Positions 56,046 to 64,000 of a stretch of 64,000 nt of DNA are shown one piece after another. Below the pieces are notes generated by a model. It was not told where the DNA came from, did not search any database, and worked only from the letters and a program-made list of their open reading frames with translations. The DNA is taken from NCBI RefSeq assembly GCF_032062135.1, contig NC_092859.1, positions 91,682,409-91,746,408 of the forward strand, read 5' to 3'. Numbering within the stretch: position 1 is the first letter of the stretch; each line of letters opens with the position of its first letter. The stretch comes from Pyxicephalus adspersus (taxonomy: Eukaryota; Chordata; Amphibia; Anura; Pyxicephalidae). A program made the translations under genes and the position numbers.

Positions 56046-56398
56046 GAAAGCGAGAGAGAGAGAGACTTGTCAGAAGGTTGTTTTGTAGCCTTTTGGCCCA
56101 AACTGCATCCCAAAGAGAACTGGGTTTGTTCTATAGCATTATTACAGGATGTTATTGGGTTTGGCATATGTAATCCCATGTTCTTTTTTCACATGATGCA
56201 CGATTGTAATTGTTTTTTTTTTCTTCTTCCTCACAGTATTCCTTTGGAGATGACCTCATCCGCTCTTTATTATATCCTTTAGAACTGGAATTACAGAAAA
56301 CTGTGCACACATACTGTGGCAAGATACACAAACTGTTCACCAGACAGCTGACAAATAGCATTGATGACTTTTATGCACAGAGATCAAATGCAAGGTGA
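40075..56398 (+). CDS. GXYLT1: Glucoside xylosyltransferase 1
   Basis: GT8-family type II membrane enzyme of the secretory pathway. It adds the first xylose to O-linked glucose on Notch EGF repeats, from UDP-xylose. CDS joins 40075-40232, 45231-45405, 47177-47302, 47794-48045, 51626-51749, 52921-53090 and 56237-56398: 388 residues. An N-terminal signal anchor lies at about residues 7-22 ([18 protein letters not shown]). The catalytic domain starts at [14 protein letters not shown]. The metal-binding D-x-D is DTD, 166-168, in [13 protein letters not shown]. Further conserved blocks are [41 protein letters not shown] and [20 protein letters not shown]. Human isoforms are longer between anchor and catalytic domain; an extra in-phase exon in intron 1 is possible but was not found. 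Six introns: five GT-AG, intron 4 GC-AG. Confidence 0.96.
40233..40252. repeat. GXYLT1: (TA)n microsatellite at the GXYLT1 exon 1 donor
   Basis: The donor is ACAG|GTATATATATAT: the intron begins inside a TA run of about nine repeats, so donor positions +3 to +6 are made of repeat. Confidence 0.9.
41130..41372. mobile_element. hAT-like MITE (CAGTGTTTC family) in GXYLT1 intron 1
   Basis: Family blocks 'gctggccattggga', 'ttacagata' and 'aacccctagcaac' are present, with an AT microsatellite grown inside (about 41266-41292). It ends gctgaggaacact. Confidence 0.7.
41464..41624. mobile_element. Short interspersed element with CAGTGYTC ends (copy 5)
   Basis: Starts CAGTGTTCTACCAAG; the core 'gggcgggtggcagcccctg' and 'gccgggtggtgcacccggct' follows in the family order. 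It lies in GXYLT1 intron 1. Confidence 0.7.
43440..43560 (+). mobile_element. LINE 3'-tail fragment in GXYLT1 intron 1
   Basis: 'gtgctgtataatatattggc' and 'gctctatagatacagtttat' resemble the shared tail in eroded form. Confidence 0.6.
44103..44203. mobile_element. hAT-like MITE fragment (CAGTGTTTC family)
   Basis: Only the part around 'cattgctcaaggaactcctagccactttt' and 'ggaggaaccctg' remains. Confidence 0.5.
45420..45660 (-). mobile_element. Eroded LINE 3'-end fragment, reversed, directly after GXYLT1 exon 2
   Basis: Starts 'attgttattattaatattta' and 'tttctatagcaccaag', the reversed tail, then eroded text up to 'aacaggagcat' and 'gccagtgcaaaa'. It begins about 15 bases past the exon 2 donor. 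Confidence 0.6.
45741..45900. mobile_element. Short interspersed element with CAGTGYTC ends (copy 6)
   Basis: Core 'ttaagctgggtggggagaag' and 'gctgggtggtgcacccagct' is present; the ends are diverged (starts tattctccctag). It lies in GXYLT1 intron 2. Confidence 0.65.
48046..48051 (+). other. GXYLT1: Non-canonical GC splice donor of GXYLT1 intron 4
   Basis: Exon 4 ends AAG|GCAAGT where the frame and homology require the junction (HFK then NDMTT). Every base except the +2 C matches the donor consensus, as is usual for GC-AG introns. The acceptor is tttatttacag at 51625. Confidence 0.88.
48372..50240 (-). mobile_element. 5'-truncated L1-type LINE with 13-bp target duplication, in GXYLT1 intron 4
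   Basis: On the minus strand 49430-50216 reads as the C-terminal part of an L1-type ORF2: blocks such as [53 protein letters not shown] and HIWWSC are typical. The 3' end (low coordinates) is a short A-rich tail on the minus strand. GTTGGCAAATGTT lies on both sides (48359-48371 and 50241-50253). The assembly gap falls inside, so total length is unknown. Confidence 0.85.
48618..49414. other. GXYLT1: Assembly gap (N run)
   Basis: The N run lies inside GXYLT1 intron 4 and inside the L1 insertion, so no exon is expected to be lost. Its true size is not known from the sequence. Reading frames spanning it are artefacts. Confidence 0.99.
51810..52030. mobile_element. Fold-back element (tttaataa ends) in GXYLT1 intron 5
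   Basis: Arms 'tttaataaaggtttccaaga' and 'ggagatccttattaaatcag', with inner arms around 'cagcaaacctgca' and 'caggtttgctggatcaccca'. Same family as 20720-20927. Confidence 0.8.
54634..54666. repeat. (GT/AT)n microsatellite
   Basis: A TATATA run of about 14 repeats after tgtgtgtatgtg, in GXYLT1 intron 6. Confidence 0.93.
54845..55757 (+). mobile_element. L2/CR1-type LINE 3' part, sense in GXYLT1 intron 6
   Basis: The translation holds the end of a reverse-transcriptase [13 protein letters not shown], then [56 protein letters not shown] and [20 protein letters not shown], with frame changes. It ends with a 3' tail (aagctcttcggggcagggtc, ttggcgctatataa, AAT repeats). It is 5'-truncated and decayed. 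Confidence 0.88.
55997..56041. repeat. (AT)n microsatellite
   Basis: About 22 AT repeats, followed at 56050-56064 by a short GA run, in GXYLT1 intron 6 about 200 bases before the last exon. Confidence 0.95.
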
Positions 56399-56660
56399 TG
56401 CCTTTGGCAGAGCTCTATTATGTGTGGACTAAATGGAATTGCACAAAGAACAGGACGGCAGCAATCATACGCTTCTGTTCAGAGGAAGCACTACACGCTG
56501 TGTACACTTTGACTGGAAACCATTGTGTCAGGCCATCAAAATGAACAAATGCTTTCAACATATCTTTCTGTGTTTTCATAATATAGTAGAGATAGCGGGA
56601 TATGTTGTACATTTACGTGTAATTTATTTTTACTATTTCCTGTAGCTTGTATTCAAGCCA

Positions 56661-56666
56661 AATAAA
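56661..56666 (+). terminator. GXYLT1: GXYLT1 poly(A) signal
   Basis: AATAAA about 260 bases past the stop codon (56396-56398). It is the first such signal downstream; a longer 3' UTR cannot be excluded. Confidence 0.7.
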
Positions 56667-58134
56667 AAGAGTATTGATGGTGTTTGTGGATCAGAAATCC
56701 TACTTGTATCTGATTGCAGCTGTTTAACACCTTATTTCACTGCTGTATAGCAATGTTATGTGAATGTTTCTAGTATTACATGGTTACCTAGACCTGTCCA
56801 CAGGGACTACTTGCAGTGCTTATGTTTCATCTCTCTTATGATTAGAAGGTTTAACACACTAAACAGAGTTCTGCACAGAAGGCAAGAGTACAGCTCCCTC
56901 CACTGAGTAGAAAGACTTTAATTGACTCTGAAGTAGCAAGCTAAATGTATTTCAGTGTTCTTTAAAGTCTTCTATGTACACTGCTCCTGTGCAGTCATTA
57001 CTGAAGCCTTATCTACCTTCAAATCATGAAAATCAATTGTTTTCTAGGAAATTTATTGAAATGCTAAATGGGAGGAGACGGTTTGTGTGTTGGTGGGAAA
57101 ACTTTATAAAAAACCATTAAATGTGCATGTAACTGTTAATTTTACTTGTTTAGATGCAACGTTGGCAAAATTTAGGATTACATTATGTATAAAAAAGAAC
57201 CTATTTTGCAGTACGCCAGGTGTCCTTTGTTCTCTAAACTCGGCTCATAAATGGCCTTTTGTGGATGCTGACAGGTATCTATAATGTGGTACTGCCTTTA
57301 GCATTGCTGCAAACCTGGTATTTAGTATGTGGTGAACCTTCCATTATGCCTTAGGTTGGTGGGGGTGGGGGGGATCTATAAGCAACCCTTTAAATCTACA
57401 CATCTTTAAGAGGTCTGTTTATAAGGCAGTGAATCTGACGTTCACTGAAACATTCCTTGGTGGAGAATCTTCCTACTATATGAAAATACTCTTTATTTTA
57501 TACTTGAGTATAAACTTAGTTTTTAACATGAAAATGCCATTGGGAAATAAATCTTGGTTTATACTCAGGTCAAACCACTAGATGGCACTGTGTCCTCATA
57601 TAAATTGTTTAACAAACACTAGCCATCTGAGACAATATATTTTGGTACACTGTTTACATGAGGACACTGCGTCATCTACTGATGGCCAACATTAATACAC
57701 AAAAGGAAATTTAGGAGCAAGTGACCCATCATAACCAAGTCAAAAATACATAATTCTTTAAAGTAGAAAAAAAACATGGAGTCACTGTGAATTATTTTTT
57801 CTCTTTGAAATAACGGTATTCACATTCATTTTATTGGCATTTCTGTTGATAACTGTTGAATGTCAGCATTGACGTCCGCGTTTTCTGTTTGTATCGGTTT
57901 ATTTTAAATTTGGTTTGTATCGGTTTAGTTTAAATTTGAGTATATACAGTATGTTTCTGATCAAAATAATAACTGGCTTGTTTATTATTATAGTGTGGTT
58001 GCTGTGCAAATGGCAGTAAAATATAGCAAATAACTGTGGTTGATCATTTTGGATAATTCATAATTAATTTCTGTGTTTTTTTTTTTTGCTATTTACTTGG
58101 TTATAGTTCTTTCCGTGTCTTACTGAATAAGACA
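56667..58134. other. Intergenic downstream of GXYLT1
   Basis: Contains the CTCF-like motif (57575-57588); no gene recognised. Confidence 0.5.
57575..57588 (+). promoter_or_regulatory. CTCF-core-like motif downstream of GXYLT1
   Basis: CCACTAGATGGCAC matches CCASYAGRKGGCRS at every position. It lies about 1.2 kb past the GXYLT1 stop, near the edge of the gene block. Confidence 0.5.
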
Positions 58135-58303
58135 CAGTGCTCAACCCAGAATTTTTTTTAAGCTGGGTGGCAAGAAATTGTAGGCGGGTGGTGGCCCTTG
58201 CATTGTGAGCCAACTCTTCAGTAACCACCCAAAAACAGCCGGGTGGTTACTGGAAATTGCCGGGGGGGTGCACCCAGCTAAAAGGGGCTGGGGAGAACAC
58301 TGA
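58135..58303. mobile_element. Short interspersed element with CAGTGYTC ends (copy 7, best preserved)
   Basis: 169 bases from CAGTGCTCAACCCAG to GGGGAGAACACTG, with the full core between. The near ends are inverted over about 13 bases. hAT-like assignment rests on the CAGTG end only; the flanks (aagaca on both sides, offset) do not give a clean 8-bp duplication. Confidence 0.72.
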
Positions 58304-58689
58304 AGACAGTAGGGGTACCAGCATTTATAAATGGGTGTAGGGATAAGAAGTACCAACAGGGATTTGCCCTGCAGATGGCAAGGACTAATGCATTTAATGA
58401 TTTAATGTATTTTCATGTTTCACTCTGTTCAAAAGCCAATCTTCAAATTTAGTGTCTGTAATATTTGCTGAAAAATGTACATGTAGGACATTTTACTGAC
58501 ACCTGTGTCATTATTTCTCTTAAAGGCCTCTGAAATTACTTGGTGTTTGATATTCATTGACCAAAGCTGTGGGTTATTTTATAAAATGATAGAAAGAAGG
58601 TTTTTTTATTTTCTGTTTGTCTTTCCTTCAAAACAGCTTTTTAATGTGTGTTATATTGTAGTCTATACATATACATGTTCTATACTACA

Positions 58690-58773
58690 TACAACCCATA
58701 TCAGCTATTTATCAGTTCCTTTCGTGAAAGATTCTTTCCAACAACAATTATTCTATGTGTGTACCCAGCCTAA
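58690..58773. mobile_element. Terminal fragment of an RTACACAC-type MITE
   Basis: The text cgtgaaagattctttccaac followed by tgtgtgtacccagccta matches the right end of the family; the rest is absent. Confidence 0.65.
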
Positions 58774-59113
58774 GGGTTCCATCGTGGTTAGGAGTTAGTA
58801 AGTAAAGCATTATTTTATATGTACTGAGGGCCAGCCAAGAAAGATCCAGTTGTCATTGTTCTGGCAGACATAGAAAATATTAATCTTGACACAATAATTT
58901 AAAAATTTTATTATTCAATAAAAGGAATATTAGAATAATGTGAATATTTTTTTAGATTTTTTTACCCAAATATGGGGGAGTATTTTCATCACCCAATGAG
59001 AACCAAATATCTGGCCTTCATTTCGAAGATATAATTGCATTGTAAGCTCAGCTAATGAGCAGTATTTCTGTACTGGTATGTCTGTACACATCTTACAGTA
59101 CAGGGGCCAGTCA

Positions 59114-59612
59114 TAGAATGTGAATAGTATATATAAGTCCTGGATTACACTCCAAACCCTGTATATCCTCCATGTTGGATACAGGAATATCAGGGAGTGT
59201 ACTGAACACTGGTATGGGAACATCAGCACCATGTGGCACAGGTCGTCTTGCTGATTCCAAATCAGGTTACTCCCACTTGTTTTTCTTGTAGCAATTGAAA
59301 CCTTTTACATTCACAGCACAAAAATAACAATCGTTATGATAATGTGTGGGCTCTCGCCATACTATAAGTACACCAAATTTCATACTTTTAAGTTTTCCAT
59401 TTTTCCACTGACGTAGACACTCTACACAAGATTTGCATACCATATGGGGAGCCCAATACTTATCTTGGTCCCCCAGTTTAATACCAAAATAGGCAAGATA
59501 TGCTTGTTTCACAAATTCTGTAATGTTTCTTCTCTGGTTTTGCCTAGAATATTCACCACAAATGTAGATAAATACATTAGGATCATTCAAACAACTTCTT
59601 GAAGAACTAATA
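59114..59612 (-). pseudogene. Decayed N-terminal fragment of a transposon-associated protein
   Basis: Minus strand, open from about 59612 (after a possible acceptor ttttttacag) to a TAA at 59267-59269. Blocks include NVFIYICGEYSRQNQRRNIT, AYFGIKLGDQDKYWAPH, VCKSCVECLRQW, FGVLIVWREPTHYHNDCYFC and VNVKGFN. I recall similar text in uncharacterised, repeat-like protein families of many animals, with paired cysteines (here CKSC and CYFC) suggesting zinc binding. After the stop the same frame resumes the family text (PDLESARRPVPHGADVPIPV) up to TGA at 59111-59113, so the TAA looks like a nonsense change. Function unknown. Host gene status is unlikely. Confidence 0.7.
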
Positions 59613-60646
59613 TTTCTGTAAAAAAATGTAATGAATAAAAAGAAAGCAATGAAAGTTTCATGAAAATAATGCTACATTTATTATATAAAATGCAAAACAT
59701 TGGTGTAAATAAAGATTGATGATAATATGCTGTGTTATTATTTATTGTTGGTAAAATCGTCTATACTGATTTCTGTATCACAAGAACTAAAACCAATTTA
59801 ATGAAACTGATGTCATTTCTGGATTCAGCAGACCTGAAATACACTAAATATATTGAAAAATCCTTGGCAAGTAAAAAAAACTTTTTTTTTGTTGAGCTGT
59901 GTAATCTAAAATGTACATTATTAAAGAAAAAGCATCATGTTTGTGCTCCTTTTCCTTCTAAACAATATTAAAAATATACTTGGACTAACAGAGGTGTAGC
60001 AAACCATGCTTAATAGTTCGACTGCGGGTGGTCTCATGGATGGAATTATTTTACATTACATATGTACACCTAAAATCACCTACGATGCCAAATGTGCTTT
60101 ACTTAATATATTCCTCCATAGCAGTAAGGGGTTGGTAGATAGGTTGCCAGTCAACAAGATGTGAAAGTACCTGAATTTAGCTTTACATATTTCACTTGCA
60201 TACCATGAAATTCTGAGTTTGGAGAGGCAAAATTGAAATCCAATCCGTTGTACTGCAGTTCATGGGCATGTCAGTAGGAGAGAGCAAAGTGATCAAGACT
60301 AGCTCATCATTGTTCTTTTCTCTTTCATTGTTCAATTACAGGCTGGGTTGGACAAGACCAATACATTTTAATAACTGGCAGCTGAAAAAATATCTGGTCC
60401 ATTATCTTGCCTGATATGACTAATTGTCAAAGCACACTCAATCTCAGGACTGGATAGACAAAAACAACAAATCCTTTGTCAAGTAAAATTGCTACCATAA
60501 ATGTATTTTATCTTTGTAGTTGTTTTCCTTTAGATAGTTAAGCTTTAAAGCACCTGACATTTTTGTTCCTTTATCAACCACTTGAAGATTTACCTTTTAC
60601 TTTTGGTCTTGAACATTGCCAGAAACTTCACTTTCTGTGAACCCTC
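59613..60646. other. Intergenic
   Basis: No supported gene; short frames only. Confidence 0.5.
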
Positions 60647-60983
60647 TAAAGCTGCATACACACCTGCAATTTTTCTCGTTGGAAAGGATCTTTCACGATC
60701 CTTTCCAACGAGAAAAGACTGCACGATGCATGAACGATGCTGTACATACAGCACCGTTCATGCTCTATGGAGAGGGGAGGGGGAGAGCGACGGAGCGGCA
60801 CCCTGCTGCGCGCTCTCCCCTTCCCTTTCATTAGGATCGGTCGTCGTCCATCGTCCATGGATCCGCCAGGACGGTCGTCGGACGATGGACGACGACCGAC
60901 TGTACACACGGCAGATTTTCGCCCGATAATTGGCCGATACCGATTATCGGGCGAGAAAAATTTGCCGTGTGTACGCAGCTTTA
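60647..60983 (+). mobile_element. Hairpin-rich MITE (RTACACAC termini), complete copy
   Basis: 337 bases bounded by TAAAGCTGCATACACAC and GTGTGTACGCAGCTTTA; the flanks read TC and GA, extending the inversion by two bases. Internal inverted repeats include CGTTGGAAAGGATC with GATCCTTTCCAACG. It is nearly identical to 1-291 in the opposite orientation, so the family was recently active. Confidence 0.92.
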
Positions 60984-62177
60984 GACAATTGACACTGGGA
61001 CAGATCTCTGTATAGGAACACCTTTTTTTGTTTTGGTAGCAGATGAAAATGTATAATTTTCCATCTATTTAGCCTATATGACAGTGTGCCACCACATTGA
61101 TAAATTATACCACAAAGTGTCTGCACTGTCTGTATTCCCCATCATTACCTTAAGCTTTTTGTAGGCTAGGATCTCTTGTAATTGTCCTTTAACAGAATAC
61201 AGATAATTCTAAGCATCTGGGCTGAGTACATTTCTATTTCACTGCTTGTATTAGATTTCATCGGTGGGTCTCAAACATATTTGATCATACTTAGATGCCA
61301 ATTTGTGACAGAATGAGGTTATATGCTCAAAGTAACACTTTTACAGAAGAGCTACTGATCTGTAGTATCTTATAGAAGTATATTTAAGGTGAATCCGTAA
61401 TGCCTTATACAGATTTTTTTCTTTTATTGGATAATAGACTGAGTTACCCTGTTTTCAGAAACTCAATAGGCATCACTCATTTCCAGAGACATTAAAATAG
61501 TATGAAGCCTGCTGACAAATGGCAAATAATTTGCCATGAACAATAAATCTCTAATTATGTGCTTGTTATTGGTTATGTTAACACAGCCATCACTGAAGCT
61601 ATTGATCGACTGTAATGCAACCTCATTGTTAAAGGCTAAGACAATATGCTATATCAGAATTTCCAGGCACTCCTTGTAAATATCTCATAAAATCAACCTC
61701 CTGAGGGCTTTATAATCACTTATGTCCTTCCTAAATTATATGTTGTGGTAAGCATAAATGTCACAGTTTGCTAGAATCCTTTCACAGCAGTTTATACAGG
61801 CGTTTAGGCCTAATTAGCCAATGAGCATGTATACTGACACATTATTTCTAGTCTGTCATTTATTTTAAAATCCTATGATTTTATCTCTAGAATAAAAACA
61901 ATTATTTCAGCTTTCTCCTGACATGATTATAGTAGTCAGGAGTGTTTCAAATACACTAAATTGAACTAAACCTTACATTTTGATTTATTATATCAAAGGC
62001 TATTTAAACAGAATCCCAATGTAACTACATATAATTACCAGATTCACAAGTGCCACTGTATGGTTCATGTACGTTCTGCATAATATTTGTAGGTAGTGGA
62101 TTAGATTAGTAGGCGGTGGACTTGGTATTTCAAGGTGAAAGCAGGCCCTATTGAGGATTGACATACGGGGTCTAAAG
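60984..62177. other. Intergenic
   Basis: AT-rich, no supported feature. Confidence 0.5.
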
Positions 62178-62487
62178 CAGGCTACACACGTGCAATAATG
62201 GTTGTTGGAATGGATCTTTCACAATCCCTTCCAACGACTAAGGACTGCACGATGCAATAATGAGTGCTGTACATACAGCACTGTTCTGCTCTATGGAGAG
62301 GGGAGGGGGAGAATGATGGAGGGGCACCCCGCTGCACCCTCCCCCCCTTCGCTTCCATTACAATCGTTTGTCGTGCATCGTCCTTGGATCCGCCAGGACA
62401 GTCGATCGGACAATGGACGACAGGCGCTGTACACTCACCAGATTCTCGTCTGATGTCGGCCCTCAGCCTGAGTGTATGTAGCCTAAG
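62178..62487. mobile_element. MITE of the RTACACAC-terminus group
   Basis: Starts caggctacacacgtgcaata and ends gtgtatgtagcctaa. The interior shows the eroded shared core (ctctatggagaggggaggg, gatccgccaggaca). It is more diverged than 60647-60983. Confidence 0.82.
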
Positions 62488-62843
62488 GAACCACCTGGTG
62501 TTCCTATGCAAAATAAACAGCTGTGGACAGTGGTTAGTTTTGGAGACTATAAACTGACTTCTATATTTGTGTAGCCTAAGGATGCACTTAAATTGGTGTT
62601 TTTTTTATACATTATTTCATTTACACAACTGAATATCCAAAGAGAACATTAATTGGTTTTTCTCATGATTAGATAAAGCAAGCTCATCATTTATGGAATG
62701 GATATTCTAAACTCCTTTAGTAAATCTGGCCCAATGTCTAAATACAAAACTCATGCAAATTGTTACTTTAACCTTGGTATCCTTTGTGTGTTTCTTTCTG
62801 ACCTGTGTAGAAATAAAGCATTAAACCACTCCTGTACTTTGCC

Positions 62844-63273
62844 TTAAGGTGCGTACACACTTCCAATTTTTATCGTTCCAATCGAACGACGAACGTTCGA
62901 TTGGGCAAAAAATCGTTCGTAAAAAAGTAACCAACGACGCCGACGAACGAGGAAACTCGTTGGAAACGAACGACCGGACCGGCGGATCGGATTGGACGAC
63001 GATCGTTGAACATCGTTCGTGTGTACGGTCGTTCGTTGATCGTCCATGTTCAGAGCATGCGTGATGAACGAACGTCCGTTCACTTTCCTGTCGTGCACAT
63101 AGTTCCTCTATCGCTCAAACGATCGTATCTATTGTGTGTACAATATCTACGAACGATCGTGTCGTTATCTCTATGTGCAGGATCGGTGCTATACGATGGT
63201 TCGTAGATATCGTGCAGGATCGTGTGTCGTTCGTTTTCCAACGATAATAATTGGAAGTGTGTACGTAGCTTTA
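62844..63273. mobile_element. MITE of the RTACACAC-terminus group, cgttcg-rich subfamily
   Basis: Starts ttaaggtgcgtacacacttc and ends gaagtgtgtacgtagcttta. The interior is dense in CGTTCG/CGAACG inverted motifs and CpG, unlike the flanking AT-rich DNA. Confidence 0.85.
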
Positions 63274-63297
63274 GCCTTGTGCAGAAGTGTCTAGTTA

Positions 63298-63789
63298 TTA
63301 AAGTGTACCTAAACTCAGAAATTTCACTTTTTATGTTAATTAACCCTTTTATGTTAAGTAAAAAATTCTGTTTTTTTTGTTTTTCAAGGACCCCCTAATT
63401 CTCGATCACCTAGGCAAGAATGGGAGCGCAAAGCCTCCCAGGATACCTACATCAGGCATCCCGGGAGGCTCTTGGGTGCTCCTTCTGCGCATGCCCGAGC
63501 ATCTCAGGAATGCGCAGAAGGAGCCTTTCCGTAGGAAAAAAAAATTTGTAGTGATTCGACAAGTTTTTTTTTCCAACCTACATCACCCGATCTCGTGCCT
63601 GGGTTGGGTGATGTAGGAAGAAGAACCCAGAAGAAGAGACGAAAATGGCAGCACCCAGTGCGCTGGCTTGCGGACGGATGCCGGGACGACGCAGAATGGA
63701 AAAGACCTCCGGATGGATCGGACTGCCCAGGATTGAAGATAAGTGCATTTATTTTGTTTTAGGCACTTTTGGGTTTAGTTCCTCTTTAA
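63298..63789. mobile_element. TTAA-type MITE (AACTAAACCC ends), complete copy
   Basis: 492 bases with TTAA at both ends (63298-63301, 63786-63789) and inverted termini TTAAAGTGTACCTAAAC and GGGTTTAGTTCCTCTTTAA. This is the best-preserved copy here. Short reading frames inside recur with the repeat. Confidence 0.85.
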
Positions 63790-64000
63790 GACTATTCTGT
63801 GCTGCAGTCTTTTCTTGTGCAGGATGACTGGTCTAGTATTTGCACCGCCTGTAATTTTCTGTAGACAGCCTATAGTAGGAGGACTTGTTGGGTCCCACTC
63901 AGCTTTCTGCACAGGGTATGGGTAGCACAGAGATGCTGTCACTGCAATTAACCTAATATTTAGGTTTGCAAAGGCATTTTATACATAAAAAGCATATATT

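Noticed and set aside
60582..60929. 115-codon frame beginning MKIYLLLLVLNIARN
   Set aside because: Most of it lies in the RTACACAC MITE; the same peptide text recurs at 1-291 and 39010-39338, so it is repeat-derived.
1..64000. tRNA, rRNA or other structural RNA genes
   Set aside because: No sequence with the conserved A and B boxes in a cloverleaf, nor any rRNA block, was recognised by eye; a covariance-model scan would be decisive.

Overview
This 64 kb window is vertebrate nuclear DNA, most probably from a frog, and my guess is a ranoid. The coding exons are short and separated by long introns with GT-AG borders. The proteins read as clear orthologues of human genes. The intervening DNA is full of short DNA transposons, LINE 3' ends and fold-back elements of types I associate with frog genomes. 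The species call is inference. There is one assembly gap (N run, 48618-49414).

Four genes are readable and form a known syntenic block (human 12q12). (1) The 5' part of PPHLN1 (periphilin-1) is on the minus strand, from a promoter near 16.9 kb through two alternative non-coding exons (14661-14710 and 12380-12429) to coding exons at 10171-10077, 8981-8841 and 6725-6664. The rest of the gene lies beyond position 1. (2) ZCRB1 (U11/U12 snRNP 31 kDa protein; RRM plus CCHC knuckle) is complete on the plus strand, 19.4-23.1 kb. (3) YAF2 (YY1- and RING1-binding Polycomb protein; RanBP2 zinc finger) is complete on the plus strand, 26657-32202, with a long AT-rich 3' region. (4) GXYLT1 (glucoside xylosyltransferase, extends O-glucose on Notch EGF repeats) is on the plus strand, 40075-56398, in seven exons. 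PPHLN1 and ZCRB1 are divergent with starts about 2.5 kb apart; ZCRB1, YAF2 and GXYLT1 are co-directional. The genes do not share a pathway: RNA binding/silencing, minor spliceosome, Polycomb, Golgi/ER glycosylation.

The rest is introns and intergenic DNA with identifiable mobile elements: a family of hairpin-rich MITEs with RTACACAC termini (six copies or more, two of them near-identical, inverted and about 60 kb apart); two families of TTAA-flanked elements, one carrying a hairpin minisatellite; hAT-type elements, two with perfect 8-bp target duplications; a 5'-truncated L1 with a 13-bp target duplication split by the assembly gap; an L2/CR1-type LINE 3' end and several shorter LINE tails; and a decayed copy of a transposon-associated protein gene near 59.3 kb.

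The most interesting signals are a tandem duplication (about 1.9 kb units) that duplicated an alternative 5'-UTR exon of PPHLN1, with uORF, splice sites and a start codon split across the intron all kept in both copies; a GC-AG intron in GXYLT1; the hairpin minisatellite transposon at 4218-5281; and layered transposon insertions that give a relative chronology. No RNA gene, CRISPR array or bacterial-type system was seen.
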